NCBI GenBank assembly: GCA_002399265.1
Contig: DHDG01000002.1
Coordinates: 96,720 to 110,173, forward strand
Reading direction: 5' to 3'
Origin: Firmicutes bacterium UBA4882
GTDB lineage: Bacteria > Bacillota > UBA4882
DNA: 13,454 bases
Under the pieces are notes generated by a model. It ran no database searches. It saw only the letters and a program-made list of their open reading frames with translations, and was not told the origin of the DNA. Position 1 is the first letter of the stretch. Every line of letters begins with the position of its first letter. Below, piece by piece: positions 1 to 6,348 of this stretch. A program made the translations under genes and the position numbers.

Positions 1-441
1 GGACAAGAGCATGATGAAGTCGGAGTCACCCTGGTTACTGACGCCGATATGCAACAGATGAATCGTGAACATCGGGGGATTGACGCTCCTACGGATGTAC
101 TATCCTTCGCGCTGGATGATGATGCGCCCGGCGACGTCGCGATTGCGTCAGGCGATGTCGCGTCTGGCGATATCGCGACTGGCCACGTCACGCTGGCCAA
201 CTTGCCCCATCTAGTGGGCGATATCATCATCTCAGTGGAGCGCGCTGAGGCGCAGAGCGAAGAATATGGTCACTCGTTGCAGCGGGAAATCGGCTTTTTG
301 CTAATTCATGGACTACTGCACTTGTATGGTTATGATCATATTGATGAACAGGATCGTATTGCCATGCGGGCAGAAGAAGAACGCATCCTGGCTGTGCTGG
401 GGCTGGGGAGGGATGTCCCTGAAACGCCGCACAATTCTTGA
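1..441 (+). CDS. ybeY: Endoribonuclease YbeY, 3' part (5' end outside window)
   Basis: This is the C-terminal 146 residues of YbeY, a zinc-dependent endoribonuclease needed for 16S rRNA 3'-end maturation and ribosome quality control. The frame is open from base 1, so the true start lies upstream. The family block NREHRGIDAPTDVLSF is encoded at 58-105. The zinc signature HGLLHLYGYDH is encoded at 307-339, with His codons at 307, 319 and 337. The region around it (LVGDIIISVERA, then EEYGHSLQREIGFLLIHG) is a good family match. Between SFALDDDAPGD and LVGDIIIS there is an extra segment of about 25-30 residues, rich in Gly-Asp-Val-Ala, that ordinary YbeY proteins lack. The 3' end overlaps the next gene by 29 bases, suggesting translational coupling. 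The phoH gene usual in Firmicutes may lie just upstream (inference). The identification is secure. Whether the insert disturbs activity is unknown. Confidence 0.95.
   Translation, partial: GQEHDEVGVTLVTDADMQQMNREHRGIDAPTDVLSFALDDDAPGDVAIASGDVASGDIATGHVTLANLPHLVGDIIISVERAEAQSEEYGHSLQREIGFLLIHGLLHLYGYDHIDEQDRIAMRAEEERILAVLGLGRDVPETPHNS
130..198 (+). repeat. In-frame 15-bp tandem repeat inside ybeY
   Basis: Degenerate units begin with GGCGAYRTCGCG. The first is 21 bases (130-150), followed by 15-base units at 151-165 and 166-180, then a diverged unit starting at 181. They encode GDVAIAS, GDVAS, GDIAT and GHVTLA. The unit length is a multiple of three, so copy changes keep the reading frame. The motif resembles the native YbeY strand GDIIIS a little downstream, so it may have arisen by local duplication (inference). 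Confidence 0.8.
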
Positions 442-1120
442 TAGCTTTAATAATGCTATTGACGGAGTCACCTATACCCTGAAGACTCAGCGTAATATGC
501 GCATTCATTTTGCGGCGGCGGTGGCCATACTGGTCGCTGCGCTTTTCTTTAAGCTCAGCAAAGTGGAAGTGCTTGTGCTTTTCATCACGATTAGCCTGGT
601 GCTGATTGCCGAATTAATCAATACTTCCATTGAAACGGTCGTGGATCTGGTCACGCAGGAGTTTCATCCGCTGGCCAGAAGAGCCAAGCACCTGGCCGCC
701 GGTGCGGTATTGGTGGCAGCTCTAAACGCCGTAATTGTCGGATATTTGCTGTTTTTTGATCGCATCAGTGAAGCTGTGCCGCTGGTCTATCAGCGCGTAA
801 TTGCGCTGCCCCCTTATCTGACCTTTGTCGCTCTGATAATGGTGATCCTTTTTGTGATCATCGGCAAAGTCAGAACTGGCAGCAACAGCCTCCTCCGGGG
901 AGGCATGCCGAGCGGGCATACGGCGATCGCGTTTTCGATCGCTACAGCGGTTTTCTTTCTGTCCCAAAATGGGCTGGTGATCACTTTGACATTACTGCTC
1001 TCTTTGCTGACGGCAGAAAGCCGCTGGGAAGCTGGAATTCATAGCGTCAGGGAGATTGTTACCGGAGCGCTGATCGGCATTTTGTTGACCGTCGCTGTTT
1101 TTCAGTTATATCGATTTTAG
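413..1120 (+). CDS. dgkA: DgkA-type lipid kinase fused to a PAP2-like phosphatase domain
   Basis: This 235-residue integral membrane protein has two domains. Residues 1 to about 115 are a DgkA-family kinase, which in Gram-positives phosphorylates undecaprenol or diacylglycerol. Residues about 130-235 are a PAP2-like phosphatase domain. The start at ATG 413 gives the typical N-terminus MSLKRRTILDSFNNAIDG; a longer in-frame reading from 308 has no family match. Kinase residues E67, N70, E74 and D78 lie in the run AELINTSIETVVD and correspond at a constant offset of two to E. coli E69, N72, E76 and D80. The K-D pair at E. coli 94-95 reads K92-H93 here. The PAP2 part has P166-S-G-H169 and S203-R-x5-H210, with E214 where the motif usually has Asp; the first PAP2 motif (KX6RP) is not recognisable. 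A G-rich Shine-Dalgarno lies inside ybeY, which this gene overlaps. Likely role: recycling of the undecaprenyl carrier lipid (inference). A kinase domain with its own phosphatase domain is a known arrangement. Confidence 0.9.
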   Translation: MSLKRRTILDSFNNAIDGVTYTLKTQRNMRIHFAAAVAILVAALFFKLSKVEVLVLFITISLVLIAELINTSIETVVDLVTQEFHPLARRAKHLAAGAVLVAALNAVIVGYLLFFDRISEAVPLVYQRVIALPPYLTFVALIMVILFVIIGKVRTGSNSLLRGGMPSGHTAIAFSIATAVFFLSQNGLVITLTLLLSLLTAESRWEAGIHSVREIVTGALIGILLTVAVFQLYRF

Positions 1121-1133
1121 TGCCGGAGGCGGG

Positions 1134-2285
1134 GTGTTTGCGATTAGAAACTGGCGTTTGAAAGCCTTGGTATTAGTTCTGGCAGCTTTATTGGCTGGCG
1201 GCATTTACAGCGGTTGCAACCGCAGCAGCCTCGGTGAGGGTGATAGCGATAGCGCGACCATGGGGCAGGAAGCTGAAACGGCAGCGGGCCCGGATGGCGC
1301 ACTCCCTGCGGTTACGATGCCAGTGGATCCTTTTAGCGGTCTCGACACGCTTAACAGCACCAGTTTCTATCCGCTGGCGGTTAGTATTGACAACGCTTCC
1401 CGGGCACGTCCCCAGACCGGCTTGAGTCAGGCGCGCCTGGTCTATGAGCTGCCGGTTGAGGGCGGTATTACGCGGTTTTTGGCCTTTTTCCCTGAACCGC
1501 AGCTGGCTGAGGTCGGTCCGATCCGCAGTGTACGCCCGTATTTTCTCGATTTGGCGGCGGAATGCGGCGCCGTATTAGTCCATTGCGGAGGCAGCCCGGA
1601 GGCGCTCGCGCGCCTAAACGCCGGCGAGGTTGAGCATATCGACGAAATTGCCAATGAAAAGCTTTTTTATCGTCGCAAAGATCGTTCCGCCCCGCACAAC
1701 CTGTACGGCCGGTTTGATCTGCTGCTGGACAAGGTTGTCGAACGTTTTGCCCCGGTGGAGCCGGATGATGTGCGACTGCCGTGGGTGATCGCGGAAGAAA
1801 GCGCGGTTGGCGAGGCGGGCGGGGTTGCAGCAGAAGCGGCAGGCGCAGGCGTGGCGGATCATATTAGTATTAAATACTGGTCGGCGTACACCGTGGAATA
1901 CACCTATGCCCCTGATAACGGTCGTTATTGGCGGACAGTTAACGGAACAGCGCATCAATCTGATGATCAGCCATTAGCAGCTGATCATGTGATCATTCAG
2001 TACGCTGATATGGATGTGCTTGATGATAAAGGACGATTGTCTTTCGATGCTTCGGACGGTGGTAGAATTGCTGTCTTCACGGGCGGAACCTGTGTCGAAG
2101 GACACTGGAAGCGCACTGCCTCGGAAGGCACGATCTTTAGCATCAGCAGCGCTGAATCCGATACCGGGGCGGAGGTGGCGGCCGGGGCGGGGGTGGAATC
2201 GGCGGCCACTGAGAGCAGGTTGATGCTTAGCCCGGGGATCGTTTGGGTGCTGGTGGTGCCGCAGGGACGTTCCGTAACTTATTGA
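1134..2285 (+). CDS. Secreted DUF3048 (YerB-like) protein
   Basis: This 383-residue exported protein belongs to the DUF3048/YerB family, whose biochemical role is not established. The N-terminus has an Arg/Lys start, a hydrophobic core at residues 9-24 and a Cys at 28 in YSGC. That is only an imperfect lipobox because -3 is Tyr, so lipoprotein status is uncertain. The N-terminal domain includes PLAVSIDNASRARPQ (80-94), then GGITRFLAFF and VGPIRSVRPY, which are hallmark family strings. The C-terminal domain runs from about 245 to 383 and ends in the typical LSPGIVWVLVVPQG. Two Ala/Gly-rich low-complexity stretches interrupt it, at about 222-242 (bases 1799-1858) and about 340-362 (2150-2222). 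The GTG start has GGAGG at 1125-1129 only four bases away, which is short, but no better start exists in frame. It begins 13 bases after dgkA, so it is likely co-transcribed. The position between dgkA and cdd suggests an envelope role (inference). Confidence 0.85.
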   Translation: MFAIRNWRLKALVLVLAALLAGGIYSGCNRSSLGEGDSDSATMGQEAETAAGPDGALPAVTMPVDPFSGLDTLNSTSFYPLAVSIDNASRARPQTGLSQARLVYELPVEGGITRFLAFFPEPQLAEVGPIRSVRPYFLDLAAECGAVLVHCGGSPEALARLNAGEVEHIDEIANEKLFYRRKDRSAPHNLYGRFDLLLDKVVERFAPVEPDDVRLPWVIAEESAVGEAGGVAAEAAGAGVADHISIKYWSAYTVEYTYAPDNGRYWRTVNGTAHQSDDQPLAADHVIIQYADMDVLDDKGRLSFDASDGGRIAVFTGGTCVEGHWKRTASEGTIFSISSAESDTGAEVAAGAGVESAATESRLMLSPGIVWVLVVPQGRSVTY

Positions 2286-2291
2286 GACGCC

Positions 2292-2331
2292 TGGTGCCGC
2301 GACTCCTGGAAGCTGGGACGCCCGGGCACCA
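2292..2331 (+). other. Hairpin between the DUF3048 gene and cdd
   Basis: TGGTGCC (2292-2298) pairs with GGCACCA (2325-2331), and GCG/CGC just inside may extend the stem. No T-run follows, so it is not a standard terminator. It could be an mRNA processing or stability element. The rest of the 87-base gap holds only the strong cdd ribosome binding site AAGGAGG at 2357-2363. Confidence 0.35.
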
Positions 2332-2372
2332 TAACTTGATATTACAGGTATATACCAAGGAGGAATGGATGG

Positions 2373-2768
2373 ATGACTGATCAAGAACTGTTGGAAATGG
2401 CCGCCGCAGCGCGCAAGCATGCCTATATACCATACTCCGGGTTTGCAGTCGGTGCCGCTTTGTTGGGGAAATCGGGTAGAGTATATACCGGGTGCAATAT
2501 TGAAAATGCATCTTATTCGGTGACCGTATGCGCAGAGCGTACCGCCTTGCTGAAAGCGATTTCCGAAGGAGAACGTGAATTCACCGACTTGGCAGTGGTT
2601 TGCGATACACCGGTGCCCAGCTCGCCTTGTGGCGTCTGCCGCCAGTTCCTGACGGAGTTTGCACCACAATGCCGGGTATTGATGGGTAATCTGAAAGGCG
2701 ATGTCATTGTGAAAACTGCGGAAGAATTACTGCCGCTGTATTTCAGTGCCACTGATCTTAATAAATAG
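2373..2768 (+). CDS. cdd: Cytidine deaminase
   Basis: This 131-residue enzyme deaminates cytidine and deoxycytidine to uridine and deoxyuridine in pyrimidine salvage. It is the short, Gram-positive form, which works as a cytosolic homotetramer with one zinc per subunit. Zinc ligands C53, C86 and C89 and the proton-shuttling E55 are visible in CAER and PCGVC, with the spacing usual for the family. The substrate region YSGFAVGAAL (21-30) and NIENASY (42-48) is intact. The start is ATG 2373, nine bases after a near-perfect AAGGAGG; ATGs at 2365 and 2369 are in other frames. Length is normal and there is no low-complexity insert, in contrast to the genes on both sides. It sits just ahead of era, as in many Firmicutes. 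Confidence 0.97.
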   Translation: MTDQELLEMAAAARKHAYIPYSGFAVGAALLGKSGRVYTGCNIENASYSVTVCAERTALLKAISEGEREFTDLAVVCDTPVPSSPCGVCRQFLTEFAPQCRVLMGNLKGDVIVKTAEELLPLYFSATDLNK

Positions 2769-2812
2769 ACTACGGAAACCAATAAGCTACGGAAAAACCA
2801 AATAAACTACGG
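2757..2812 (+). repeat. Short decayed tandem repeat in the cdd-era gap
   Basis: The word CTACGG occurs at 2770-2775, 2787-2792 and 2807-2812, each copy preceded by AATAA-type sequence and the first two followed by A/C-rich sequence. The periods are 17 and 20 bases. The repeat begins around the cdd stop codon and ends where the era ribosome binding site (GGGGAG, 2811-2816) starts. It looks like a small tandem duplication that has since drifted. Confidence 0.65.
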
Positions 2813-2824
2813 GGAGCTGCAGCG

Positions 2825-3766
2825 ATGTTTCGTTCCGGATTCGTATCCCTGATTGGCCGTCCAAATGTCGGCAAATCAACTTTGCTGAACGCACTCCTGG
2901 GAGAAAAGCTTGCCATCACATCCCCCAAGCCGCAAACAACCCGGCGGCGGATTCAGGGCATTCTCACGCTCCCGGAAGAAGCGCAAATTGTCTTTATCGA
3001 CACGCCTGGCATCCATCGTCCCAAGCATAAACTGGGCGAGAAGATGGTCAAAGCTGCTGAAGAGGCCTTGGAAGGTATTGACGCCATTATCTTAGTGATT
3101 GATGCGGTCGACGGTTTTATCGCCTGGGATCGCGAAATCGTAGAACTGGTAACCAAAGCTGATCAACCGGTTCTGGCGGTCTGGAACAAGGTGGACGCGG
3201 TCGGTTCTATGGAAGGTGAAGGTTCCGCTCCGGCGGAGGGTCAAGTTCCGGTCGGTTGTCGCACTCAGCTTGATCAGGCAATGGAGGCGTTCCGGCAGCA
3301 GTATCCTGAATGGCCGACCTTTGCGATATCGGCGCTCAATGGGCAAGGTACCGGGCAGTTGATCGCTGCGGTAATCAAGCTGTTGCCCGAAAACCCGCCT
3401 TATTTTCCGGATGATATTCTGACTGACGATCCGGAGCGGGTGGTGGTCGCCGAGCTGATTCGGGAACAGGCGCTGGCCCTGCTGAATCAAGAGGTGCCGC
3501 ATGCGGTGGCGGTAGAGGTTACTGACATGAAAGACCGCGGCGGTGACGCACGCGAATATGTAGCGGCCACTATTTATGTGGAGCGGGAGTCGCAAAAGGG
3601 AATTATTATAGGTAATGGTGGCAGTATGCTGAAAGAAATCGGCCGCCGGGCCAGGGTGGAGATTGAGGCGCTGCTTGGCCGTCCGGTTTACCTTGATCTG
3701 TGGGTCAAGGTCAAAAAGGACTGGCGCGACTCCGATTCCAAGCTGCGCGAACTCGGTTTTCAATAA
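2825..3766 (+). CDS. era: GTPase Era
   Basis: This 313-residue Era is a GTP-binding protein that binds the 3' end of 16S rRNA and couples 30S assembly to growth. The G1 loop GRPNVGKS is at 11-18, the switch/effector stretch KPQTTRRRIQGI at 35-46, G3 DTPG at 59-62, G4 NKVD at 121-124 and G5 SAL at 169-171. The C-terminal KH domain carries IIGNGGSMLKEIG followed by LDLWVKVKKDWR; the GXXG loop reads GNGG rather than the more usual GKGG. After G4 there is an added stretch of about 18-20 residues (about 127-146, bases 3203-3262) rich in Gly, Glu, Ala and Pro, which makes the protein somewhat longer than the typical 300 residues. The start at ATG 2825 lies eight bases after GGGGAG. YbeY and Era both act on 16S rRNA 3' maturation, which fits their shared cluster. 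Confidence 0.97.
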   Translation: MFRSGFVSLIGRPNVGKSTLLNALLGEKLAITSPKPQTTRRRIQGILTLPEEAQIVFIDTPGIHRPKHKLGEKMVKAAEEALEGIDAIILVIDAVDGFIAWDREIVELVTKADQPVLAVWNKVDAVGSMEGEGSAPAEGQVPVGCRTQLDQAMEAFRQQYPEWPTFAISALNGQGTGQLIAAVIKLLPENPPYFPDDILTDDPERVVVAELIREQALALLNQEVPHAVAVEVTDMKDRGGDAREYVAATIYVERESQKGIIIGNGGSMLKEIGRRARVEIEALLGRPVYLDLWVKVKKDWRDSDSKLRELGFQ

Positions 3767-3925
3767 TCTAATTTATTGGGGACAGACCTTTTTAGGTGAG
3801 GGTGTGACTGGTGCCCCGCAGGAGCAATGCGGTAATGCGGTCTCATTCGGAATTAGCAAAAAATGAAGGAAATGCCGTTCTTTCCGTCGAAAGGGAAACA
3901 GATTCGGTATCCCTGGAGGTTAGGA
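3767..3925 (+). other. era-spoIID junction with a REP-like fragment
   Basis: This 159-base gap carries no gene I can support. At 3776-3798 it has TTGGGGACAGACCTTTTTAG followed by GTG. The first eight bases match the ends of the inverted repeat at 13386-13454, and ACCT/AGGT forms a small palindrome. No matching right-hand CCCCAA end was found, so it looks like a half element. An 8-bp tandem copy AATGCGGTAATGCGGT lies near 3827-3842, and a weak CTTTC/GAAAG hairpin near 3889-3902. The spoIID ribosome binding site GGAGG is at 3915-3919. No convincing promoter was seen. Confidence 0.45.
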
Positions 3926-5221
3926 ATGAGACGGTTTTTTCTTTTATTAACAGCTGTTTTGCTTTGCCTCAATCTGAATTCTTCTGCCAAGGCCGCCGTC
4001 AAAATACCGTCCGAAATTAGGGTTGGAATACTACTAAAGGTTAGCACGGTCGATTTTCAAATACCAAAAGGCGGCAAACTGGTTAGTGCTGCTGGGAAAA
4101 TACTCTGGGATGCTGTTGGCGCGGCCAAAACGCTGCGGCTTACCGCTAAGAACGGCACGGTTTCCACGCCAAACGGCAATCTTTCAGATTGTTTTACCGT
4201 CACCTCCGGAGCCGACAATTCAGGCATCATCTGGGTTAACGGCAGGCAATACCGCGGCAAAATCCTGCTCCGCAGTGCCGGCAAAGTGATGAATGTGATT
4301 AATGTGCTGGATCTCGAGCAGTATCTGCGAGGGGTTCTACCCAAAGAGGTGCATCCGGACTGGCCGCTCGAATCGTTGAAAGCACAGGCGGTAGCGGCAC
4401 GATCCTATACGCTCGCCAATCTGAACAAGCATGCCGGGGCGAAATTCGACCTTTGCGCCGGGACGCATTGTCAGGTTTATGGTGGAAAGAGCGCGGAGCA
4501 CTCGCGGACTAATAAAGCTGTGGAAGAGACTGCTGGCACTGTGGCTACTTATAATGGTATGGCCATTGCTGCCCTTTATCACGCTTCTTCCGGCGGACAC
4601 ACTGAATGCTCCAGTAATGTCTGGGATTGGGATGTCCCCTATCTACGGGGTGTGGCTGATCTGGATCCTTCGCCGCATAGTTATTGGTATAAAGTCATGT
4701 CCGCTTCCGAAATGGAGGAGGCTTTCCGCCGTAACGGCTATCCATTAGGGCGGATCACACAGATCATTCCCAGTAAAACAGGTACTTCCGGGCGGATCGC
4801 TTCTTGCATGCTCATCGGTGAACACGGGCAGGTCGAATTGACTGGCGAAAAGGTTCGCACTGTCCTCAGTCTGAGAAGTACGTTCTTTACGATCGAATGG
4901 GAGCAGACGCCGCCTTCCAGGGGACCCTTGGCGATACCGACTGGTATGGAGGACTTGGCATCTGCGCTGTCAGCTTCGGCTTCGTCTTCGGCTTCGGCGG
5001 CTGCGGCATCCACGTCGCAGTTATCGCCCGCACAACCGCCAATCGGGATTTGGGCACCGGGCTATCAACCTTCTCAGTGGGTGATCCGCGGCCGAGGCTG
5101 GGGTCATGGAGTCGGAATGAGCCAGTGGGGTGCCATGGCCATGGCTGAGCGCGGGCATACGTTTGACGAAATACTTAAATACTATTATCAGGGAATCACA
5201 ATCGAGTCCAAGAACCGTTAG
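3926..5221 (+). CDS. SpoIID/LytB-family peptidoglycan hydrolase
   Basis: This 431-residue exported protein is of the SpoIID/LytB family. SpoIID is a lytic transglycosylase that cleaves denuded glycan strands during forespore engulfment. The start is ATG 3926, six bases after GGAGG, and yields a clean signal peptide (MRRFF, hydrophobic core, then AKA near residue 23). The hallmark block EQYLRGVLPKEVHPDWP includes the likely catalytic Glu at 141, followed by KAQAVAARSYT. The C177-H181-C182 group (DLCAGTHCQVYGG) resembles the zinc site described for the family. H219 and H225 lie in YHASSGGHTEC, and the C-terminal signature GRGWGHGVGMSQWGAMAMAE is intact. A low-complexity Ala/Ser tract (bases 4958-5020) separates the main domain from that signature. 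It directly precedes queA. It could be SpoIID itself or a paralogue, so no symbol is assigned. Confidence 0.92.
   Translation: MRRFFLLLTAVLLCLNLNSSAKAAVKIPSEIRVGILLKVSTVDFQIPKGGKLVSAAGKILWDAVGAAKTLRLTAKNGTVSTPNGNLSDCFTVTSGADNSGIIWVNGRQYRGKILLRSAGKVMNVINVLDLEQYLRGVLPKEVHPDWPLESLKAQAVAARSYTLANLNKHAGAKFDLCAGTHCQVYGGKSAEHSRTNKAVEETAGTVATYNGMAIAALYHASSGGHTECSSNVWDWDVPYLRGVADLDPSPHSYWYKVMSASEMEEAFRRNGYPLGRITQIIPSKTGTSGRIASCMLIGEHGQVELTGEKVRTVLSLRSTFFTIEWEQTPPSRGPLAIPTGMEDLASALSASASSSASAAAASTSQLSPAQPPIGIWAPGYQPSQWVIRGRGWGHGVGMSQWGAMAMAERGHTFDEILKYYYQGITIESKNR
4958..5020 (+). repeat. Ala/Ser low-complexity tract in the SpoIID-family gene
   Basis: The tract encodes only Ala and Ser plus single Leu, Thr and Gln residues. 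Its core is built from GCTTCG-type hexamers, at 4973-4984 (two copies), TCTTCG at 4985-4990 and GCTTCG at 4991-4996. It stays in frame and lies in a linker between conserved family blocks. Confidence 0.75.
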
Positions 5222-5244
5222 TGTTCTATTCCGGAGGATTGCTC

Positions 5245-6348
5245 TTGCGCGTTGACGATTTCGACTATACATTACCACAAGAATTGATCGCCCAAACACC
5301 CGTGGAGCCAAGGGATGCTTCACGGCTTTTTGTGTTACCTTTGGAGGGAGGTCCTTTTCGGCACGCGACCTTTCGTGATTTGCCTGATTTACTGCGGCCG
5401 GATGATCTGCTGGTTTTCAATGATACGCGGGTGCTTCCGGCTCGGCTCTTCGGCGTTCGTCCGGAAACCGGGGCGCATGTTGAAATGCTGCTTTTAAGAC
5501 CGCTGGAGGAACAAGTCTGGGAGGTGCTGGTCAAGCCGGGTAAAAAGGTTAAGCCAGGGTCGACGGTTACCTTTGGGGACGGCCTCCTCACAGCGGAAGT
5601 ACTCGACAGTACCGATTTTGGCGGCCGTGTGGTGCGCTTCACCGTTGACGGCGGTAGCGGTGGCTGCGGTGTCGCCAGCGCCAGCGCCAGCGCCAGTGCC
5701 AGTGCCCACGCTGGCAGCGACACCGGCATTACGCTGGCGGAAGCTTTTGAAAAACTGGGACGTGTACCGCTGCCGCCATATATTACGGCAGAGTTGGCAG
5801 ATCCTGAGCGTTATCAGACGATTTACTCGGCGGCCACCGGTTCTGCCGCAGCACCGACGGCCGGATTGCATTTTACTCCGCAGTTGTTTGACGCCTTGGA
5901 GCAGCGCGGGATCAAGACCTGCTTCCTGACCCTGCATGTTGGGCTGGGTACCTTCCGGCCGGTTTCAACCGACATTGTGGAAGAACATCAGATGCATGCC
6001 GAGTTTTACAGTATCAGTCCCGCAACGGCGGCCCGCATCAATGAACATCGCTCTGCTGGCAAAAGGGTCGTCGCAGTCGGCACGACCACCGTACGCACGC
6101 TGGAAACAGCCGCTGACAGTGCCGGGCAGCTCAGCGCCAGATCTGGCTGGACTAATATATTTATTTATCCTGGTTATCACTTCAAGGTTATTGATGCGCT
6201 GATCACTAATTTTCACCTGCCGCGTTCCAGCCTGCTGATGCTGGTCAGTGCGCTGGCTGGCCGCGAGCGGGTTTTGGAAGCTTATCAGACAGCGATCGGG
6301 CTGCAATACCGGTTTTTTAGTTTTGGCGACGCAATGTTGCTGATTTAG
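5245..6348 (+). CDS. queA: tRNA preQ1(34) S-adenosylmethionine ribosyltransferase-isomerase QueA
   Basis: QueA transfers and isomerises the ribosyl part of SAM onto preQ1 in tRNA to make epoxyqueuosine, the step after Tgt in queuosine synthesis. The start is TTG 5245, seven bases after GGAGG at 5233-5237. It gives the usual N-terminus MRVDDFDYTLPQELIAQTP; a GTG at 5221 touching the spoIID stop would add eight unrelated residues. Family strings include PRDASRLFVL, LLVFNDTRVLPARLFG, LGRVPLPPYI, AAPTAGLHFT, LHVGLGTFRPV and TTTVRTLE, then ITNFHLPRSSLLMLVSALAG. The protein is 367 residues, about 25 longer than usual, because of a Gly/Ser/Ala insert at about residues 135-160 just before the EKLGRVPLPPYI block. 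The gene follows spoIID by 23 bases and precedes tgt by 38. Confidence 0.97.
   Translation: MRVDDFDYTLPQELIAQTPVEPRDASRLFVLPLEGGPFRHATFRDLPDLLRPDDLLVFNDTRVLPARLFGVRPETGAHVEMLLLRPLEEQVWEVLVKPGKKVKPGSTVTFGDGLLTAEVLDSTDFGGRVVRFTVDGGSGGCGVASASASASASAHAGSDTGITLAEAFEKLGRVPLPPYITAELADPERYQTIYSAATGSAAAPTAGLHFTPQLFDALEQRGIKTCFLTLHVGLGTFRPVSTDIVEEHQMHAEFYSISPATAARINEHRSAGKRVVAVGTTTVRTLETAADSAGQLSARSGWTNIFIYPGYHFKVIDALITNFHLPRSSLLMLVSALAGRERVLEAYQTAIGLQYRFFSFGDAMLLI
5674..5703 (+). repeat. Hexanucleotide microsatellite (GCCAGY)5 in queA
   Basis: Five consecutive copies of GCCAGC/GCCAGT, three GCCAGC then two GCCAGT, encode Ala-Ser repeats within a longer Gly/Ser/Ala-rich insert (about 5647-5725). The unit is two codons, so slippage would lengthen or shorten the protein without a frameshift. 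Confidence 0.9.

Noticed and set aside
2336..2354. TTGATA and TATATA as a cdd promoter
   Set aside because: The two boxes are only seven bases apart, so they cannot act as a -35/-10 pair.
1974..2669. Long open reading frame of 231 codons on the minus strand
   Set aside because: It runs antisense across the end of the DUF3048 gene and cdd, shows no family motif and has a composition expected for a shadow frame.
3092..3763. Open reading frame of 223 codons on the minus strand
   Set aside because: It is fully antisense to era, which is unambiguous, and its translation has no recognisable domain.
3811..4020. Small + strand frame between era and spoIID
   Set aside because: It has no good ribosome binding site and overlaps the spoIID signal-peptide region in another frame. 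The peptide has no recognised match.
5221..5244. GTG at 5221 as the queA start
   Set aside because: The TTG at 5245 has GGAGG seven bases away and yields the standard QueA N-terminus. The GTG merely overlaps the spoIID stop codon.
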